From contig JAQTNE010000008.1 in the NCBI GenBank assembly GCA_028713975.1, positions 62,001-126,000 on the forward strand: DNA of 64,000 nt. The letters are read 5' to 3'. Both the position numbers and the translations under genes were made by a program. Under the pieces are notes generated by a model. The model made no database searches. It worked only from the letters and a program-made list of their open reading frames with translations, and was not told the origin of the DNA. This document shows positions 26,560-38,062 of this stretch, piece by piece (within the stretch, counting starts at the first letter, position 1; each line of letters opens with the position of its first letter). Source of the stretch: Sulfuricella sp. (GTDB lineage: Bacteria > Pseudomonadota > Gammaproteobacteria > Burkholderiales > Sulfuricellaceae).

Positions 26560-28211
26560 GGTTTCTTCACCACCACGCGGCGCGTATCCTGGGCGATGAC
26601 TTGCATAGGCAGACCCTCTGATTTTAATCGTTGGTAAAGTGCTGGTTCCATGATCGCCAGAGCATAAACCGGCTTGCGCCATTCCCGCTCGAAATCGGCG
26701 AAAGTCGGCAGCCATTTCTGCGGCTCCTGTTTTAAGCCAAATTCCATTTCATCCTGAAAAGCGACCAGAGTGACGGTGCGTTTGATGTAGTAGGGCAGGG
26801 TTTGTTCGTACATGCTGACGCTGTAAAAAGGAGCATCCGGCTTGAGGTAAGGCTGGATTTGCTGTGCGATGCGCCAGGCGGAACTGGCCGGAGACAGGCT
26901 CTCATGGCCGCTGAGCGCAGTTTGAGCAAAGATCAGCCCGCTTAATGCGAAGGTGATGATGCCGCCGGTAACGTGATTGCGGCGCAGCAGATACAGTCCG
27001 ATCATCGATCCGGTCAGCCAGATTGCAGCGGCTGCGGTGAGCCATACGGCGTATTCGCGGTAAAGCGCGACCGGCACTTCCTCGTCGGCAAACGTCACCG
27101 CAAAAGGCGATAACAAAAAGGCAATACCCGCCAGCACGGCGATTGGCGCCATCATCCAGAACAGGGTGCGGGGAGAAAGCTGCGTCAGGCGCACGCCGAT
27201 CAGTAGCGCCAGGGCTGGAAAAATCGGCAGGATGTAGGAAGGCAGCTTGGAATTGGAAACGGAGAAAAATGCGAAGATGAATACGCTCCAGATCAGCAGG
27301 AAGCGCTGCGGTTTGAAGGTTTTTGGTTCGGCTGAATCGGCATTCCAGGCGCGCGCCAAGGCGTCAAACATGACCGTGATCCATGGCAGGCTGCCCGCCA
27401 GCAAGATCGGCACAAATGCCCACCAGGGTTGATAGCGATGATGCACCTTGGTGAGAAAGCGCTCGAAATGCTCGTGGATGAAAAAGAAATGGAAAAATTC
27501 GGGGTTGGCGATCGACACCGCGATGAACCAGGGCGCGCTGATGAGCAGGAACAGCGTCAGTCCGCTGACCAAGTGCAGGCGCTTCCACAGCGCCCAGTCG
27601 CGCTGGATCAAGGTGTACAGCACCAGCACTGCGCCCGGCAGTACCAGGCCGATCAGCCCTTTGCTCAACACCGAGAAAGCCAGCCCGGCCCAGACTACAT
27701 GCATCCACCATTTGTTCTCACCGGCATTCGCGCCGGGGCGGTGAGCCAGGAGGAATCCCGCCATGCTCAGGCCCATGAAAAAAGTGACGCCCATATCCAG
27801 GGTGTTGATGTGCCCGATCAGGACATACAGCAGGCTGCTGGCCAGCACTGCGGCGGCGTACAGGCCGGTGTTGGCGCTCCACAGGCGGCGCCCGGTAAAG
27901 TAGACCAGGGCAATGCCGAGGAAGCCCGTCAGAGCGCTCCACAGCCGCGCAGTCCAGTGGTGCTCGCCGAACAGTTCATAAGCGACGGCAGTCGCCCAAT
28001 ATTGCAGCGCTGGCTTCTCAAAATACTTCAGGTCGTTCAGGCGGGGGGTGAGCCAGTTGCCGCTTACCATCATTTCGTGCGGGATTTCAGCATAGCGGCC
28101 TTCATCCGGCTTGACCAGATGACGGTAATCGATGGTGCCGAACCAGATCAGGAGAAGCGTTGCCAGCAGCAGAATAAAACCGCGTTGCGCAAATGGTGAG
28201 GATGGGGTCAT
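26556..28211 (-). CDS. arnT: ArnT-type aminoarabinose transferase
   Basis: A 551-residue multi-helix membrane glycosyltransferase of the PMT/GT83 type. ArnT moves L-Ara4N from undecaprenyl phosphate to lipid A on the periplasmic face, lowering negative charge and raising polymyxin resistance. The conserved first periplasmic loop KPDEGRYAEIPHEM is present, and about a dozen hydrophobic helices follow. The ATG at 28211 gives the usual short cytoplasmic N-terminus. It heads the operon arnT-E-B-C-A(FT)-A(DH)-D. Confidence 0.88.
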   Translation of the reverse strand: MTPSSPFAQRGFILLLATLLLIWFGTIDYRHLVKPDEGRYAEIPHEMMVSGNWLTPRLNDLKYFEKPALQYWATAVAYELFGEHHWTARLWSALTGFLGIALVYFTGRRLWSANTGLYAAAVLASSLLYVLIGHINTLDMGVTFFMGLSMAGFLLAHRPGANAGENKWWMHVVWAGLAFSVLSKGLIGLVLPGAVLVLYTLIQRDWALWKRLHLVSGLTLFLLISAPWFIAVSIANPEFFHFFFIHEHFERFLTKVHHRYQPWWAFVPILLAGSLPWITVMFDALARAWNADSAEPKTFKPQRFLLIWSVFIFAFFSVSNSKLPSYILPIFPALALLIGVRLTQLSPRTLFWMMAPIAVLAGIAFLLSPFAVTFADEEVPVALYREYAVWLTAAAAIWLTGSMIGLYLLRRNHVTGGIITFALSGLIFAQTALSGHESLSPASSAWRIAQQIQPYLKPDAPFYSVSMYEQTLPYYIKRTVTLVAFQDEMEFGLKQEPQKWLPTFADFEREWRKPVYALAIMEPALYQRLKSEGLPMQVIAQDTRRVVVKKP

Positions 28212-28247
28212 TGTTAAGTGAATGTTTTTAATCAATTGGCGGGCGCA

Positions 28248-28256
28248 AGTATAGCA
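28248..28256 (-). promoter_or_regulatory. Extended -10 element upstream of arnT
   Basis: On the minus strand, TGCTATACT matches an extended -10 (TGn-TATAMT) about 37 bp before the arnT start. No convincing -35 is visible, as is often true for extended -10 promoters. It could give the arn operon transcription separate from the upstream trxB-smr genes. Confidence 0.4.
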
Positions 28257-28273
28257 TTTGCGTGCCTGTGGGA

Positions 28274-29850
<1,577 letters not shown>

Positions 29851-29910
29851 TTAGAGCAAAGACTGCAATATTGCCACCCGCTGGAGCGGGTAAACTGGAA
29901 ACTCTAAGTA

Positions 29911-29925
29911 TTAGAATTATTCTAA
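29911..29925. promoter_or_regulatory. Palindrome between trxB and ftsK
   Basis: TTAGAATTATTCTAA is a perfect inverted repeat (6-bp arms, 3-nt centre) in the divergent trxB/ftsK intergenic region, about 25 bp upstream of the ftsK -10. It is a candidate binding site for a dimeric regulator. No specific regulator can be named. Confidence 0.3.
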
Positions 29926-29946
29926 CATGGTTTGCCCGGCAGGTAT

Positions 29947-29955
29947 TGCTATAAT
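29947..29955 (+). promoter_or_regulatory. Extended -10 promoter of ftsK
   Basis: TGCTATAAT is a perfect extended -10 element, 27 bp before the chosen ftsK ATG. No good -35 is present. It argues against the earlier in-frame TTG at 29932 as translation start, because that codon lies upstream of the expected transcription start. Confidence 0.55.
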
Positions 29956-29982
29956 CGTGGCGTCATAACATCCGTCAAAGCA

Positions 29983-32295
29983 ATGGTTCCGTTTAATAAA
30001 ACCCCATATCGCCAGAACAGCAGAGGCACAAACCGCAGAGTCATTCCCGAGCCGGTTTCGCCAAAATTTTCAGGTCTGTTCCGCGAGGCCAAGTGGCTTG
30101 GGCTGGTCGGTTTGGCGATCTATCTGGCCATGGTGCTGTTCAGTTACGACCCGGCTGATCCCAGTTGGTCCCACAGCGGCAGCCGGCTTACCGTCCACAA
30201 TACCGGCGGTGAAATTGGCGCCTGGCTGGCCGACATCCTGCTTTATATTTTTGGTTTATCTGCCTACTGGTGGGTGGTATTCGCGCTCTATGTGGTGTGG
30301 TGGGGCTACCGCCGCATCGAAAGTGCAGGGCTGTCCGACCGGCGCTCCCTGTTCGTTGCGACCACCGGTTTCATCCTGCTGATTTTTGCCAGCAGCGGAC
30401 TGGAAGCGTTGCGCCTGCATAGCCTCACGGCGGCATTGCCACTTGCGCCGGGCGGCATGATCGGGTCGGTTGTCAGCGGCGCCATGTCCAAGGGGCTGGG
30501 CTTTACCGGCGCTACGCTTGCGTTGCTGTTGTCCATGGCGGTGGGTTTCAGCCTGTTCACCGGGATGTCCTGGCTGAAATTCATGGAGGGTCTTGGCGCC
30601 GCAATCGAAGGCAGCTATCAGTGGATTACCCAGACCTGGGATGCCTGGAAGGACCGCCGCGCCGGTTCGGTCGCGCAGAATCAGCGTGAAGAAGTCGTGG
30701 CCGAGGAGAAAAAACGTTTCGACGAGCACAAGCCGATCCATATCGAGCAGCCGGTGGCGGATATTCCGCAGATACCGCTCACCGAGCGCGAAGTACAGGC
30801 GCCGCTGTTCGACAACCTGCCGGATTCGCCGCTGCCGCCCCTTAATCTACTGGATGAAGCCGAGCCCGACACCGAGCAGATCAGCGCCGACACCCTGGAG
30901 TTCACCTCACGCCTGATCGAGCGCAAGCTGGCCGATTTCGGTGTCGAAGTCAAAGTCATTGCCGCCTACCCCGGCCCGGTGATTACGCGCTATGAAATCG
31001 AACCGGCGGTGGGCGTGAAAGGTAGCCAGATTACCAACCTGGTCAGGGATCTGGCGCGTGCCTTGTCAGTTGTCAGCATTCGTCTGGTCGAAACCATTCC
31101 CGGCAAAAACTGCATGGGTCTGGAAATTCCCAATCCCAAGCGGCAGATCGTGCGTCTGCGCGAAATTCTCGGCTCAAAGGTTTATGCCGACATGGCCTCG
31201 CCGCTAACCATTGCGATGGGCAAGGACATCGCTGGCAAAGCGGTAGTGGCCGACCTGGCGAAAATGCCACATGTACTGGTGGCTGGCACCACCGGATCGG
31301 GAAAGTCGGTGGCGATCAACGCCATGATTCTGAGTCTGGTGTACAAGGCCGACCCTGCCAAGGTACGGTTGATTCTGGTTGACCCGAAAATGCTCGAACT
31401 CTCGGTTTACGAGGGCATCCCCCACCTGCTCGCGCCGGTCGTGACCGACATGAAACACGCCGCCAACGCGCTCAACTGGTGCGTGGCCGAAATGGAACGG
31501 CGCTACCGCCTGATGTCGGCGCTGGGCGTGCGCAATCTTGCGGGCTACAACCAGAAAATACGCGAGGCGGAAAAATCCGGCGAGAAACTGCCCAACCCCT
31601 TCAGCCTCACCCCGGACGCGCCCGAACCGCTGGAGGAACTGCCTTTCATCGTGGTGCTGATCGACGAACTGGCCGACATGATGATGGTGGTCGGCAAGAA
31701 GGTCGAAGAATTGATCGCCCGGCTGGCGCAGAAAGCGCGCGCTTCCGGCATCCACCTCGTGCTGGCGACGCAGCGCCCGTCGGTGGACGTCATCACCGGC
31801 CTGATCAAGGCCAATATCCCCACCCGCGTCGCCTTCCAGGTTTCGAGCAAGATCGACTCGCGCACCATCCTCGACCAGATGGGCGCCGAAGCCCTGCTTG
31901 GCCAAGGCGATATGCTTTACCTGCCGCCCGGCACCGGCTATCCGCAGCGCGTCCACGGCGCCTACGTCGCCGACCAGGAAGTGCACAAGGTGGTGGAATA
32001 CTTGAAAGCCCTGGGGGCGCCGAATTACATCGAAGGCATCCTGGATGCACCGGAGATAGCGGGTGACAGTGAGGGGGGCGAAGCGGGTGGCGACGCCGAA
32101 GCCGACCCGATGTACGACCAAGCCGTGGCACTGGTGCTCAAATCGCGCCGCGCCTCGATCTCACTGGTGCAGCGCCAGCTCAGAATCGGCTACAACCGGG
32201 CGGCGCGGCTGATCGAACAGATGGAAAAAGCGGGGCTGGTTTCGACGATGCAGAGCAACGGCAATCGGGAAGTGCTGGTGAAGGGGGCGGAGTAA
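29983..32295 (+). CDS. ftsK: DNA translocase FtsK
   Basis: FtsK is a septal, hexameric DNA pump that coordinates chromosome dimer resolution with division. The 770-residue product has an N-terminal membrane domain with about four helices, a short linker, an ATPase motor with Walker [12 protein letters not shown] and Walker [15 protein letters not shown], the RAS(G)[17 protein letters not shown] segment, and a C-terminal winged-helix gamma domain ([20 protein letters not shown]) that reads KOPS sites. The linker is short compared with E. coli FtsK, as in many bacteria. Confidence 0.95.
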   Translation: MVPFNKTPYRQNSRGTNRRVIPEPVSPKFSGLFREAKWLGLVGLAIYLAMVLFSYDPADPSWSHSGSRLTVHNTGGEIGAWLADILLYIFGLSAYWWVVFALYVVWWGYRRIESAGLSDRRSLFVATTGFILLIFASSGLEALRLHSLTAALPLAPGGMIGSVVSGAMSKGLGFTGATLALLLSMAVGFSLFTGMSWLKFMEGLGAAIEGSYQWITQTWDAWKDRRAGSVAQNQREEVVAEEKKRFDEHKPIHIEQPVADIPQIPLTEREVQAPLFDNLPDSPLPPLNLLDEAEPDTEQISADTLEFTSRLIERKLADFGVEVKVIAAYPGPVITRYEIEPAVGVKGSQITNLVRDLARALSVVSIRLVETIPGKNCMGLEIPNPKRQIVRLREILGSKVYADMASPLTIAMGKDIAGKAVVADLAKMPHVLVAGTTGSGKSVAINAMILSLVYKADPAKVRLILVDPKMLELSVYEGIPHLLAPVVTDMKHAANALNWCVAEMERRYRLMSALGVRNLAGYNQKIREAEKSGEKLPNPFSLTPDAPEPLEELPFIVVLIDELADMMMVVGKKVEELIARLAQKARASGIHLVLATQRPSVDVITGLIKANIPTRVAFQVSSKIDSRTILDQMGAEALLGQGDMLYLPPGTGYPQRVHGAYVADQEVHKVVEYLKALGAPNYIEGILDAPEIAGDSEGGEAGGDAEADPMYDQAVALVLKSRRASISLVQRQLRIGYNRAARLIEQMEKAGLVSTMQSNGNREVLVKGAE

Positions 32296-32567
32296 TTTCC
32301 CCGGTTTTTGCGCTATTTTGATACGCAAAATCCGGACTACGCCAGCATTTCCTTAAAATTGCATACCCGTTATGCAGTACCGTAGAACGCTTCCATCCAC
32401 AATACATGCGCCATGCCTGATTTTCATCGCACCAGGCATTCGGGCAGCACTTGGTCTCTTCACTGCAACCGCAAGATTAGGCCGGTGAGAATGCAGTAAG
32501 AGTAGATTACCTCAATGACATGTGGTTCGGTTATTGAGCGTAGGCTCTACGCGGGCTGCGTCGCGGT

Positions 32568-32849
32568 TCAAAGCCCAAGTTCGCTGTGCGAACCAAGGCG
32601 AACAAGCTGCAATGCTTCGGCATCCGGCTTTCGGTAAATCAACACCAGGTCGGGTTTGACGTGGCAATCACGATGGTCTTTCCAGTCGCCAGTCAACGGA
32701 TGGTCATGGTGTCGCTCCGGCAATGGCGAGTCCGCAGCTAATAGATTTAAAACTTCCGGCAACAGCGTTTCAATGTCTCGATGTTTGGGCGCTGCAATAA
32801 CACGCCTGTAGTCACGTTTGAAAGTGTTGGTCGGTTCAATCCGGCGCAT
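32568..32849 (-). CDS. yafQ: YafQ-family type II toxin (mRNA interferase)
   Basis: A 93-residue RelE-superfamily toxin that cleaves mRNA at the ribosome. Its candidate catalytic residues fall where expected for YafQ: His50, His63, Asp67 and His88 (PERHHDHPL, CHVKPDLVLIYRK, LGSHSELGL). It overlaps the upstream antitoxin gene by 14 nt, the usual antitoxin-first arrangement. A 272-nt non-coding stretch to ftsK shows nothing I can assign. Confidence 0.87.
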   Translation of the reverse strand: MRRIEPTNTFKRDYRRVIAAPKHRDIETLLPEVLNLLAADSPLPERHHDHPLTGDWKDHRDCHVKPDLVLIYRKPDAEALQLVRLGSHSELGL

Positions 32850-33099
32850 TCAGGTTCGCCATCAAATCGTTAACGGTGGCAAAAGAAGGCAGATTTCCCC
32901 GGCGAGCTTCTTTCATCGCTTCAATGGTTTCCGGGTTCGGGACTAGAGGCTCGAAAGGGAGCGCTTTTTCGCGGGCTATGCGAGTCAGCATGATGCGAAA
33001 AGCGTCTGACACGGTAAGCCCCATCGCTGCCAGCACGACGGTAGCCTCTTCCTTGATGTGCTCGTCGATACGGGCGCGAACAACGGCGTTTGCAGGCAT
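32836..33099 (-). CDS. dinJ: DinJ/RelB-family antitoxin
   Basis: An 87-residue antitoxin with an N-terminal ribbon-helix-helix DNA-binding region (NAVVRARIDEHIKEEATVVL, GLTVSDAFRIMLTRIA) and a C-terminal tail that should wrap YafQ. It likely represses its own operon: a palindrome overlapping a -10-like element lies 25 bp upstream of its start. Confidence 0.87.
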   Translation of the reverse strand: MPANAVVRARIDEHIKEEATVVLAAMGLTVSDAFRIMLTRIAREKALPFEPLVPNPETIEAMKEARRGNLPSFATVNDLMANLNAPD

Positions 33100-33123
33100 G
33101 GTGTGATCCTCTGGAGTGTGTGA

Positions 33124-33136
33124 GCTACATTGTAGC
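33124..33136 (-). promoter_or_regulatory. Candidate autoregulatory operator of dinJ-yafQ
   Basis: GCTACATTGTAGC is a perfect palindrome (6-bp arms, one central base). Read on the minus strand it contains TACAAT, a near-consensus -10. Binding of the DinJ-YafQ complex here would block the promoter, as is common in type II toxin-antitoxin loci. Confidence 0.5.
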
Positions 33137-33197
33137 GCAAAAAACGAAGACGGGAAAAGACTGTTATTGTTTGGAACGTGCCCATTCCCATTTCATT

Positions 33198-33899
33198 TTA
33201 TGATTTTGGACGTGGGTATGTTTTCCCGGTTTGCTCCTCCCATTCCGTAATCTTCTTTTCCATGGCGGGCCTTATTTCCTGATCAAATATCTCGTTCATG
33301 CTCCGTGCCGTGAGAGGAGGAAGCATCGATTCTGGAGCCCCGGGTCCCCCCATCCCTCCACCCATGGTTGGCAAGAGATTGGAATAGATGATTTCCCCTT
33401 TTACGGCTCGAGCGATTTCGGCAAGCCTGTCTGTCGGACTCAACGGCGCCTCGCTCAAGGGTAAAGAATGGGCCATCTCGACACTGCCTGCATCGGAAAC
33501 CGTTGCAAAGAGCTTTCCACCGACAAGGACTTGGCCAATGGGCTTGTACTGGTGGGCTTCGGCGTAATTGGAATTGGCTATCTCGCGCGCTTTCTCCTGT
33601 TGCTCCCGGAGTTTCAGTTCGTTTACCTGGGCTTCCGTCATTTTTACGGCAATGAGCGGCCCGCCTTTGCTTTTTACCGTTTCTTCAAAAGAAAAGAAAG
33701 GTCCTTCCACCCGGAGCGGACTGTGGGAATTGGTGCTGGATTCATTCGCTTTTTCAGATGAGAGGCGATCTTTTGCCGCCTGAGAAATGGTCGTGGTGTC
33801 GGCAATTTTTTCCGCGATGGGGGCAACAGTTTGCCGTTTGGCGGAAAGATAGCTAGCCACTGTAGTAGCCAACATCGCTGTAGATTGCTGAATTATCAT
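33198..33899 (-). CDS. Uncharacterised soluble protein, 233 residues
   Basis: No family recognised. The N-terminus ([20 protein letters not shown]) is mildly hydrophobic but not a clear signal peptide; residues 36-60 resemble the [14 protein letters not shown] motif found in some uncharacterised proteins with the same layout. A central Glu/Lys-rich region, a glycine-rich loop ([14 protein letters not shown]) and a charged C-terminus follow. The ATG at 33899 has a good AGAGGAG upstream, supporting translation. It is divergent from tex. Confidence 0.6.
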   Translation of the reverse strand: MIIQQSTAMLATTVASYLSAKRQTVAPIAEKIADTTTISQAAKDRLSSEKANESSTNSHSPLRVEGPFFSFEETVKSKGGPLIAVKMTEAQVNELKLREQQEKAREIANSNYAEAHQYKPIGQVLVGGKLFATVSDAGSVEMAHSLPLSEAPLSPTDRLAEIARAVKGEIIYSNLLPTMGGGMGGPGAPESMLPPLTARSMNEIFDQEIRPAMEKKITEWEEQTGKTYPRPKS

Positions 33900-34041
33900 G
33901 ATGTTTCTCCTCTTGAGTGGTAAATACTCTCAAGGAATAAAGCAGGTTTTGTGCCAAGCCGGCGATCTGCTCACATTGCCTGGAATGTGTCCTTGCCCAT
34001 TCCGTATAATGGCCGCTTCATTTATCCGGCTAATTTCACCC

Positions 34042-36339
34042 ATGATCAATCGCATCAACCAGCGCATTGCCGAAGAGTTCGGCGTACACACAGCTCAGGT
34101 GAACGCCGCCGTGCAACTGCTCGACGACGGTGCCACCGTTCCCTTCGTCTCGCGCTACCGCAAGGAAGCCACCGGCGGTCTCGACGACACCCAGCTGCGT
34201 AATCTGGAAGACAGATTGCGCTACCTGCGCGAACTGGAAGGGCGGCGCGCAGCCATTCTTGGCAGTATCACCGAGCAGGGGAAACTGACGCCCGAGCTGG
34301 AAGCGGCAATCAACACCGCCGAGACCAAGGTGTTGCTGGAAGACATATATTTGCCCTATAAGCCCAAGCGCCGCACCAAGGCGCAGATTGCGCGCGAAGC
34401 CGGACTGGAGCCGCTGGCCCTGGCGCTGCTGGAAAACCCGTTGCTGCAACCGGAACAGGCTGCCGAAGCTTATGTCAGCGCCGACAAGGGCGTGCCGGAC
34501 AGCAAGAGCGCGCTGGACGGTGCGCGCCAGATTTTGATGGAAAAGTTTGCCGAGGATGGCCAGTTGCTCGGCAAGCTGCGCGATTACCTGTGGCAGGAAG
34601 GCTATCTCAAGTCAGAATTGGTGGAAGGCAAGGCGGAAGAGGGGGCCAAGTTCGCCGACTATTTCGACCGCCGCGAGCCGATTCGCAGCATTCCTTCCCA
34701 CCGCGCTCTGGCAATGCTGCGCGGCCGCAACGAAGGCGTACTCAACCTGTTCTTGCAAGCGGGGAAAGAAGAGGCGGATGCCGCAGCCATGCATCCGTGC
34801 GAAATCGACGTGGCTCGGCGCTTCGGCATTGCCGGCAAGGGACGCCCGGCGGATTGCTGGCTGCTGGCGACGGTGCGCTTTGCCTGGAAGGTGAAGCTGG
34901 CGACCCACCTCGAAACCGAGCTGGTTACGCGCTTGCGCGAATCCGCCGAGGCCGAGGCCATCAATGTGTTTGCCCGCAACCTGCACGACCTGCTGCTGGC
35001 CGCGCCAGCCGGCCATCGGGCGGTGATCGGCCTCGACCCCGGCTTGCGCACCGGCGTGAAGGTGGCGGTGGTGGACGAGACCGGCAAGATGCTGGAAACC
35101 GCTACTATTTTCCCCCATGCGCCGCGTAACGACTGGGATCGTTCCATCCATATTCTTGCGGCGCTGGCGCAGAAGCACGGCGCGGCGCTGGTCAGCATCG
35201 GCAACGGCACGGCCTCACGCGAAACGGACAAGCTGGCGGCGGAGCTGATCAAGTCGCATCCCGAATTAAAATTGCAAAAAGTAGTAGTCAGCGAGGCGGG
35301 TGCCTCGGTGTATTCGGCCTCCGCTTTTGCCGCCAACGAATTTCCCGATCTTGACGTGACTCTGCGCGGCGCGGTGTCGATTGCCCGTCGTCTGCAAGAC
35401 CCGCTGGCAGAGCTGGTCAAAATCGACCCCAAGGCCATTGGCGTCGGCCAGTACCAGCATGACGTCAACCAGCCCGAACTGGCCCGCTCGCTGGATGCGG
35501 TGGTTGAAGATTGCGTCAATGCAGTCGGGGTGGATGTCAACACGGCTTCAGAGCCATTGCTGGAGCGGGTTTCCGGTTTGTCCGGCACGATGGCGCGGAA
35601 TATTGTCGAGTTCCGTAACAGCAACGGCGCTTTCAAGCGCCGGGCCGATCTCAAGAAAGTACCCCGGCTCGGCGACAAGGCGTTCGAGCAGGCAGCGGGA
35701 TTTTTGCGTATCGCCAACGGCGACAATCCGCTCGACGCTTCCGGCGTCCATCCCGAAGCCTACCCGGTGGTGCAGCGCATACTCGAAGCCAGCGGCCGCG
35801 AACTGCGCCAGGTGATCGGCGACGGGGCTTTCCTTCGGTCGCTTGGTCCACGCAAATTCATCGACGACAAATTTGGCTTGCCGACGGTATCGGATATTCT
35901 CCGGGAACTGGAGAAGCCGGGGCGCGACCCTCGCCCCGAATTTAAAGCCGCCGTGTTCAGAGAAGGTGTGGAGGGCATCAAGGACCTTCAGCCCGGTATG
36001 TTGCTCGAAGGCGTGGTCACCAATGTCACCAACTTCGGCGCCTTCGTCGATGTCGGCGTGCATCAGGATGGGCTGGTGCACATCTCGGCGCTGGCCGACA
36101 AGTTCGTAAAAGACCCTCATACAGTGGTCAAGGCGGGGGACGTGGTCAAGGTGAAAGTACTGGAGGTGGACGAGGCGCGCCGCCGCATTGCCCTGACCAT
36201 GCGCCTCTCCGATCAGCCCGGTGAAACGTCGCCCAGAAGCGCAGAGCGGCAGCCGGTCAAATCGCCCCGGCGGGAGCGCCCTGCGGAACAGCCGCAGGGA
36301 ACGATGGCCGCGGCTCTTGCCAGGCTGCGCAAGAGCTGA
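34042..36339 (+). CDS. tex: Tex-family RNA-binding transcription accessory protein
   Basis: A 765-residue Tex/YhgF protein, a cytoplasmic nucleic-acid-binding factor related to eukaryotic Spt6. It has the N-terminal helical region with [17 protein letters not shown], a YqgF-like RNase H fold ([18 protein letters not shown]), helix-hairpin-helix motifs ([18 protein letters not shown]) and a C-terminal S1 domain ([20 protein letters not shown]). The ATG at 34042 gives the family N-terminus [13 protein letters not shown]; the open frame upstream is not protein-like. Confidence 0.94.
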   Translation: MINRINQRIAEEFGVHTAQVNAAVQLLDDGATVPFVSRYRKEATGGLDDTQLRNLEDRLRYLRELEGRRAAILGSITEQGKLTPELEAAINTAETKVLLEDIYLPYKPKRRTKAQIAREAGLEPLALALLENPLLQPEQAAEAYVSADKGVPDSKSALDGARQILMEKFAEDGQLLGKLRDYLWQEGYLKSELVEGKAEEGAKFADYFDRREPIRSIPSHRALAMLRGRNEGVLNLFLQAGKEEADAAAMHPCEIDVARRFGIAGKGRPADCWLLATVRFAWKVKLATHLETELVTRLRESAEAEAINVFARNLHDLLLAAPAGHRAVIGLDPGLRTGVKVAVVDETGKMLETATIFPHAPRNDWDRSIHILAALAQKHGAALVSIGNGTASRETDKLAAELIKSHPELKLQKVVVSEAGASVYSASAFAANEFPDLDVTLRGAVSIARRLQDPLAELVKIDPKAIGVGQYQHDVNQPELARSLDAVVEDCVNAVGVDVNTASEPLLERVSGLSGTMARNIVEFRNSNGAFKRRADLKKVPRLGDKAFEQAAGFLRIANGDNPLDASGVHPEAYPVVQRILEASGRELRQVIGDGAFLRSLGPRKFIDDKFGLPTVSDILRELEKPGRDPRPEFKAAVFREGVEGIKDLQPGMLLEGVVTNVTNFGAFVDVGVHQDGLVHISALADKFVKDPHTVVKAGDVVKVKVLEVDEARRRIALTMRLSDQPGETSPRSAERQPVKSPRRERPAEQPQGTMAAALARLRKS

Positions 36340-36352
36340 GGGGTTTCCAGGA

Positions 36353-36925
36353 TTATCGTTCCCGGTGTGGCTCCAACAGTTCCATCGCCGCATTGATGGT
36401 CTGAAGTTTTTCCATTTCGCCGCCCCGGTCGGGGTGGTGTTCCATCGCCAGTTCCCGGTAGCGGCGCTTGATTGACGCGTCATCCACCGGGTCGGCGAGT
36501 CCCAGCGCGGCGAGGGCTTCGGTGCGGTGGCCGAGGCGGGCGAAGCGCAGCCAGAAGGTGTCGAGCATTTCCAGGACTTGCTGCTTGCCGGTGCTTTCCA
36601 GATGGGCAAGGTCGAGGTAGTAATCCCGTAGTGGATCGTGGGCGGCGGGCAGATGGCCGGCATCGTCAGGGCAGGGGAGAAGAGCGATTTTCAGGCAATG
36701 GATGTCGAGGTTGCCTTCCCTTTTGTTCCATAGCTCATCGCGCAGGCGATAGAGGTGGTGGAACAGGATGAAGTGGCACTGGAACAGGGTGAGTTCGTCG
36801 GCGAAGGCTTCGGGGCCGAAGGCGGGGTCGTCGCGGGCGAGCTTGCGGATCAGGTCGTGCTCGGAGAGGCCGTCGGGATGGGCGCGCAGGATCGCGAGCA
36901 ACGCCTCGGCGAGGGCGGTGTTCAA
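36353..36925 (-). CDS. DnaJ-related protein with C-terminal J domain
   Basis: A 190-residue protein with the N-terminal DNAJ-related domain (ELTLFQCHFILFHHLYRLRD) and a C-terminal J-domain ending containing YRELAMEHHPDRGG, so the HPD tripeptide needed to stimulate DnaK is present. No Gly/Phe or zinc-finger region occurs. It is convergent with tex. It probably acts as a specialised DnaK co-chaperone; the client is unknown. Confidence 0.85.
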   Translation of the reverse strand: MNTALAEALLAILRAHPDGLSEHDLIRKLARDDPAFGPEAFADELTLFQCHFILFHHLYRLRDELWNKREGNLDIHCLKIALLPCPDDAGHLPAAHDPLRDYYLDLAHLESTGKQQVLEMLDTFWLRFARLGHRTEALAALGLADPVDDASIKRRYRELAMEHHPDRGGEMEKLQTINAAMELLEPHRER

Positions 36926-36946
36926 TTTTCTTCTGCGGGCCAGTGG

Positions 36947-37492
36947 TTATTTATCCAGCTTGGTGATCTTCGACCCCTCGAAAGTAAGGTTATACATCAG
37001 CCCCTTGTTGGAAAAGATAAAGCCGATGATGGGTTTCCGGGCGGTCTCGGTGTCGATTTCGCCGCCTGCGCCCAAGGTGGCGAGGGCGACACTACCGTCC
37101 ACGCCGGCCTTCCAGCCCTGGCTGTGGCGGAATTTGGCGAGGGCGTTGTCGGTCATGAACAGGATGATCTGGGAGCGTGCCTGGGCGCCGAGCTGGAAGC
37201 CGATAGAGGCAGCGGCGATGTTGTAGTAAGCGACGGTTTTGCCTTTGACGAGCAGCGCGCCTTCGCCGTATTCGCCGCCTACACCCATGCCTGCCTTGAT
37301 GACGCTGGGGAAGACCAGTACGCCTTCGGCCTTTTGCGCGAGATGTTTGCCTGCGCTGGTCTGCTTGTAGAAGTTTTCGAGAGTTTGCTGAACTTCAGCG
37401 TTGATCTCTTCTTTGGAAGCCGCACTGGCGCCCGTGGCGAAAATGAAAGCGGCCACCCATGCCAAGCTTAGAAATACCTGTTTTATTCTCAT
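36947..37492 (-). CDS. SYLF (Ysc84-like) lipid-binding exported protein
   Basis: A 181-residue protein with a signal peptide (FLSLAWVAAFIFATGASA) and a SYLF/Ysc84 domain: AEGVLVFPSVIKAGMGVGGEYGEGAL and GFQLGAQARSQIILFMT. This domain binds phosphoinositides in eukaryotes and is common as an exported protein in proteobacteria, where its role is unclear. It lies 21 nt upstream of the DnaJ-related gene on the same strand. Confidence 0.85.
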   Translation of the reverse strand: MRIKQVFLSLAWVAAFIFATGASAASKEEINAEVQQTLENFYKQTSAGKHLAQKAEGVLVFPSVIKAGMGVGGEYGEGALLVKGKTVAYYNIAAASIGFQLGAQARSQIILFMTDNALAKFRHSQGWKAGVDGSVALATLGAGGEIDTETARKPIIGFIFSNKGLMYNLTFEGSKITKLDK

Positions 37493-37642
37493 GATGTTCT
37501 CCTTCGCGTTATGTTCTCTTCATTTTAGACGGGCTTCTCAGGAAAACCGGTTTTTTTGTTTCCTTTGCAGGGCGCTTCCTTCGGGCCATCGTTCATCCGC
37601 AGGTCGCCCGGATAGAGCGTGGTGGATTGCCATGGCCGCCGT

Positions 37643-38062
37643 TCAATCCAGAGCGATCTGGTGGCTGATCAGCCAGTTCTTGTCGAGTTCCCATTTCACC
37701 TCGGTTGCCCCATGTTGAGACAGGACGATCTGCCGCGCTTCCGACTGAACTTTCGCCAGGGCTTTTTCAGCCGCGACGAAATCCGGATTGTCCGGCGTCT
37801 TGCCGCTCAGCGCCGGGTCGATGGCTCCGATCATTCGATACACCGGCATGGCAGCAGAGCGGGGTGTGCCCATCACGGCGGCAGTGCCTTCCATGCGCAG
37901 CACCTTGAAGGGATAGGGGTACTTTTTCAGCTCCGGGCTGCCATTGGTCTGGATCGCCTGGTTGAGGGCATCCACTAGCGGATCGCTGCGAAATACCGTC
38001 AAATAGAGGACGGCTACGGCAAGAACGGCTATCAGGATGCTCAAGGTTCTGCGGTTTTTCAT
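37643..38062 (-). CDS. Uncharacterised membrane-anchored protein, 139 residues
   Basis: One N-terminal transmembrane helix (TLSILIAVLAVAVLYLTVF) followed by about 110 extracytoplasmic residues without cysteines. No family recognised. It overlaps the alpha/beta hydrolase gene upstream by four nucleotides (ATGA), so the two are co-translated and may act together. Confidence 0.65.
   Translation of the reverse strand: MKNRRTLSILIAVLAVAVLYLTVFRSDPLVDALNQAIQTNGSPELKKYPYPFKVLRMEGTAAVMGTPRSAAMPVYRMIGAIDPALSGKTPDNPDFVAAEKALAKVQSEARQIVLSQHGATEVKWELDKNWLISHQIALD

Noticed and set aside
32296-32567. 272-nt gap between ftsK and yafQ
   Set aside because: No convincing ORF, RNA or terminator could be identified; short ORFs here are shadows.
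34005-34010. TATAAT upstream of tex
   Set aside because: No -35 at suitable spacing and no extended -10; not listed as a promoter.
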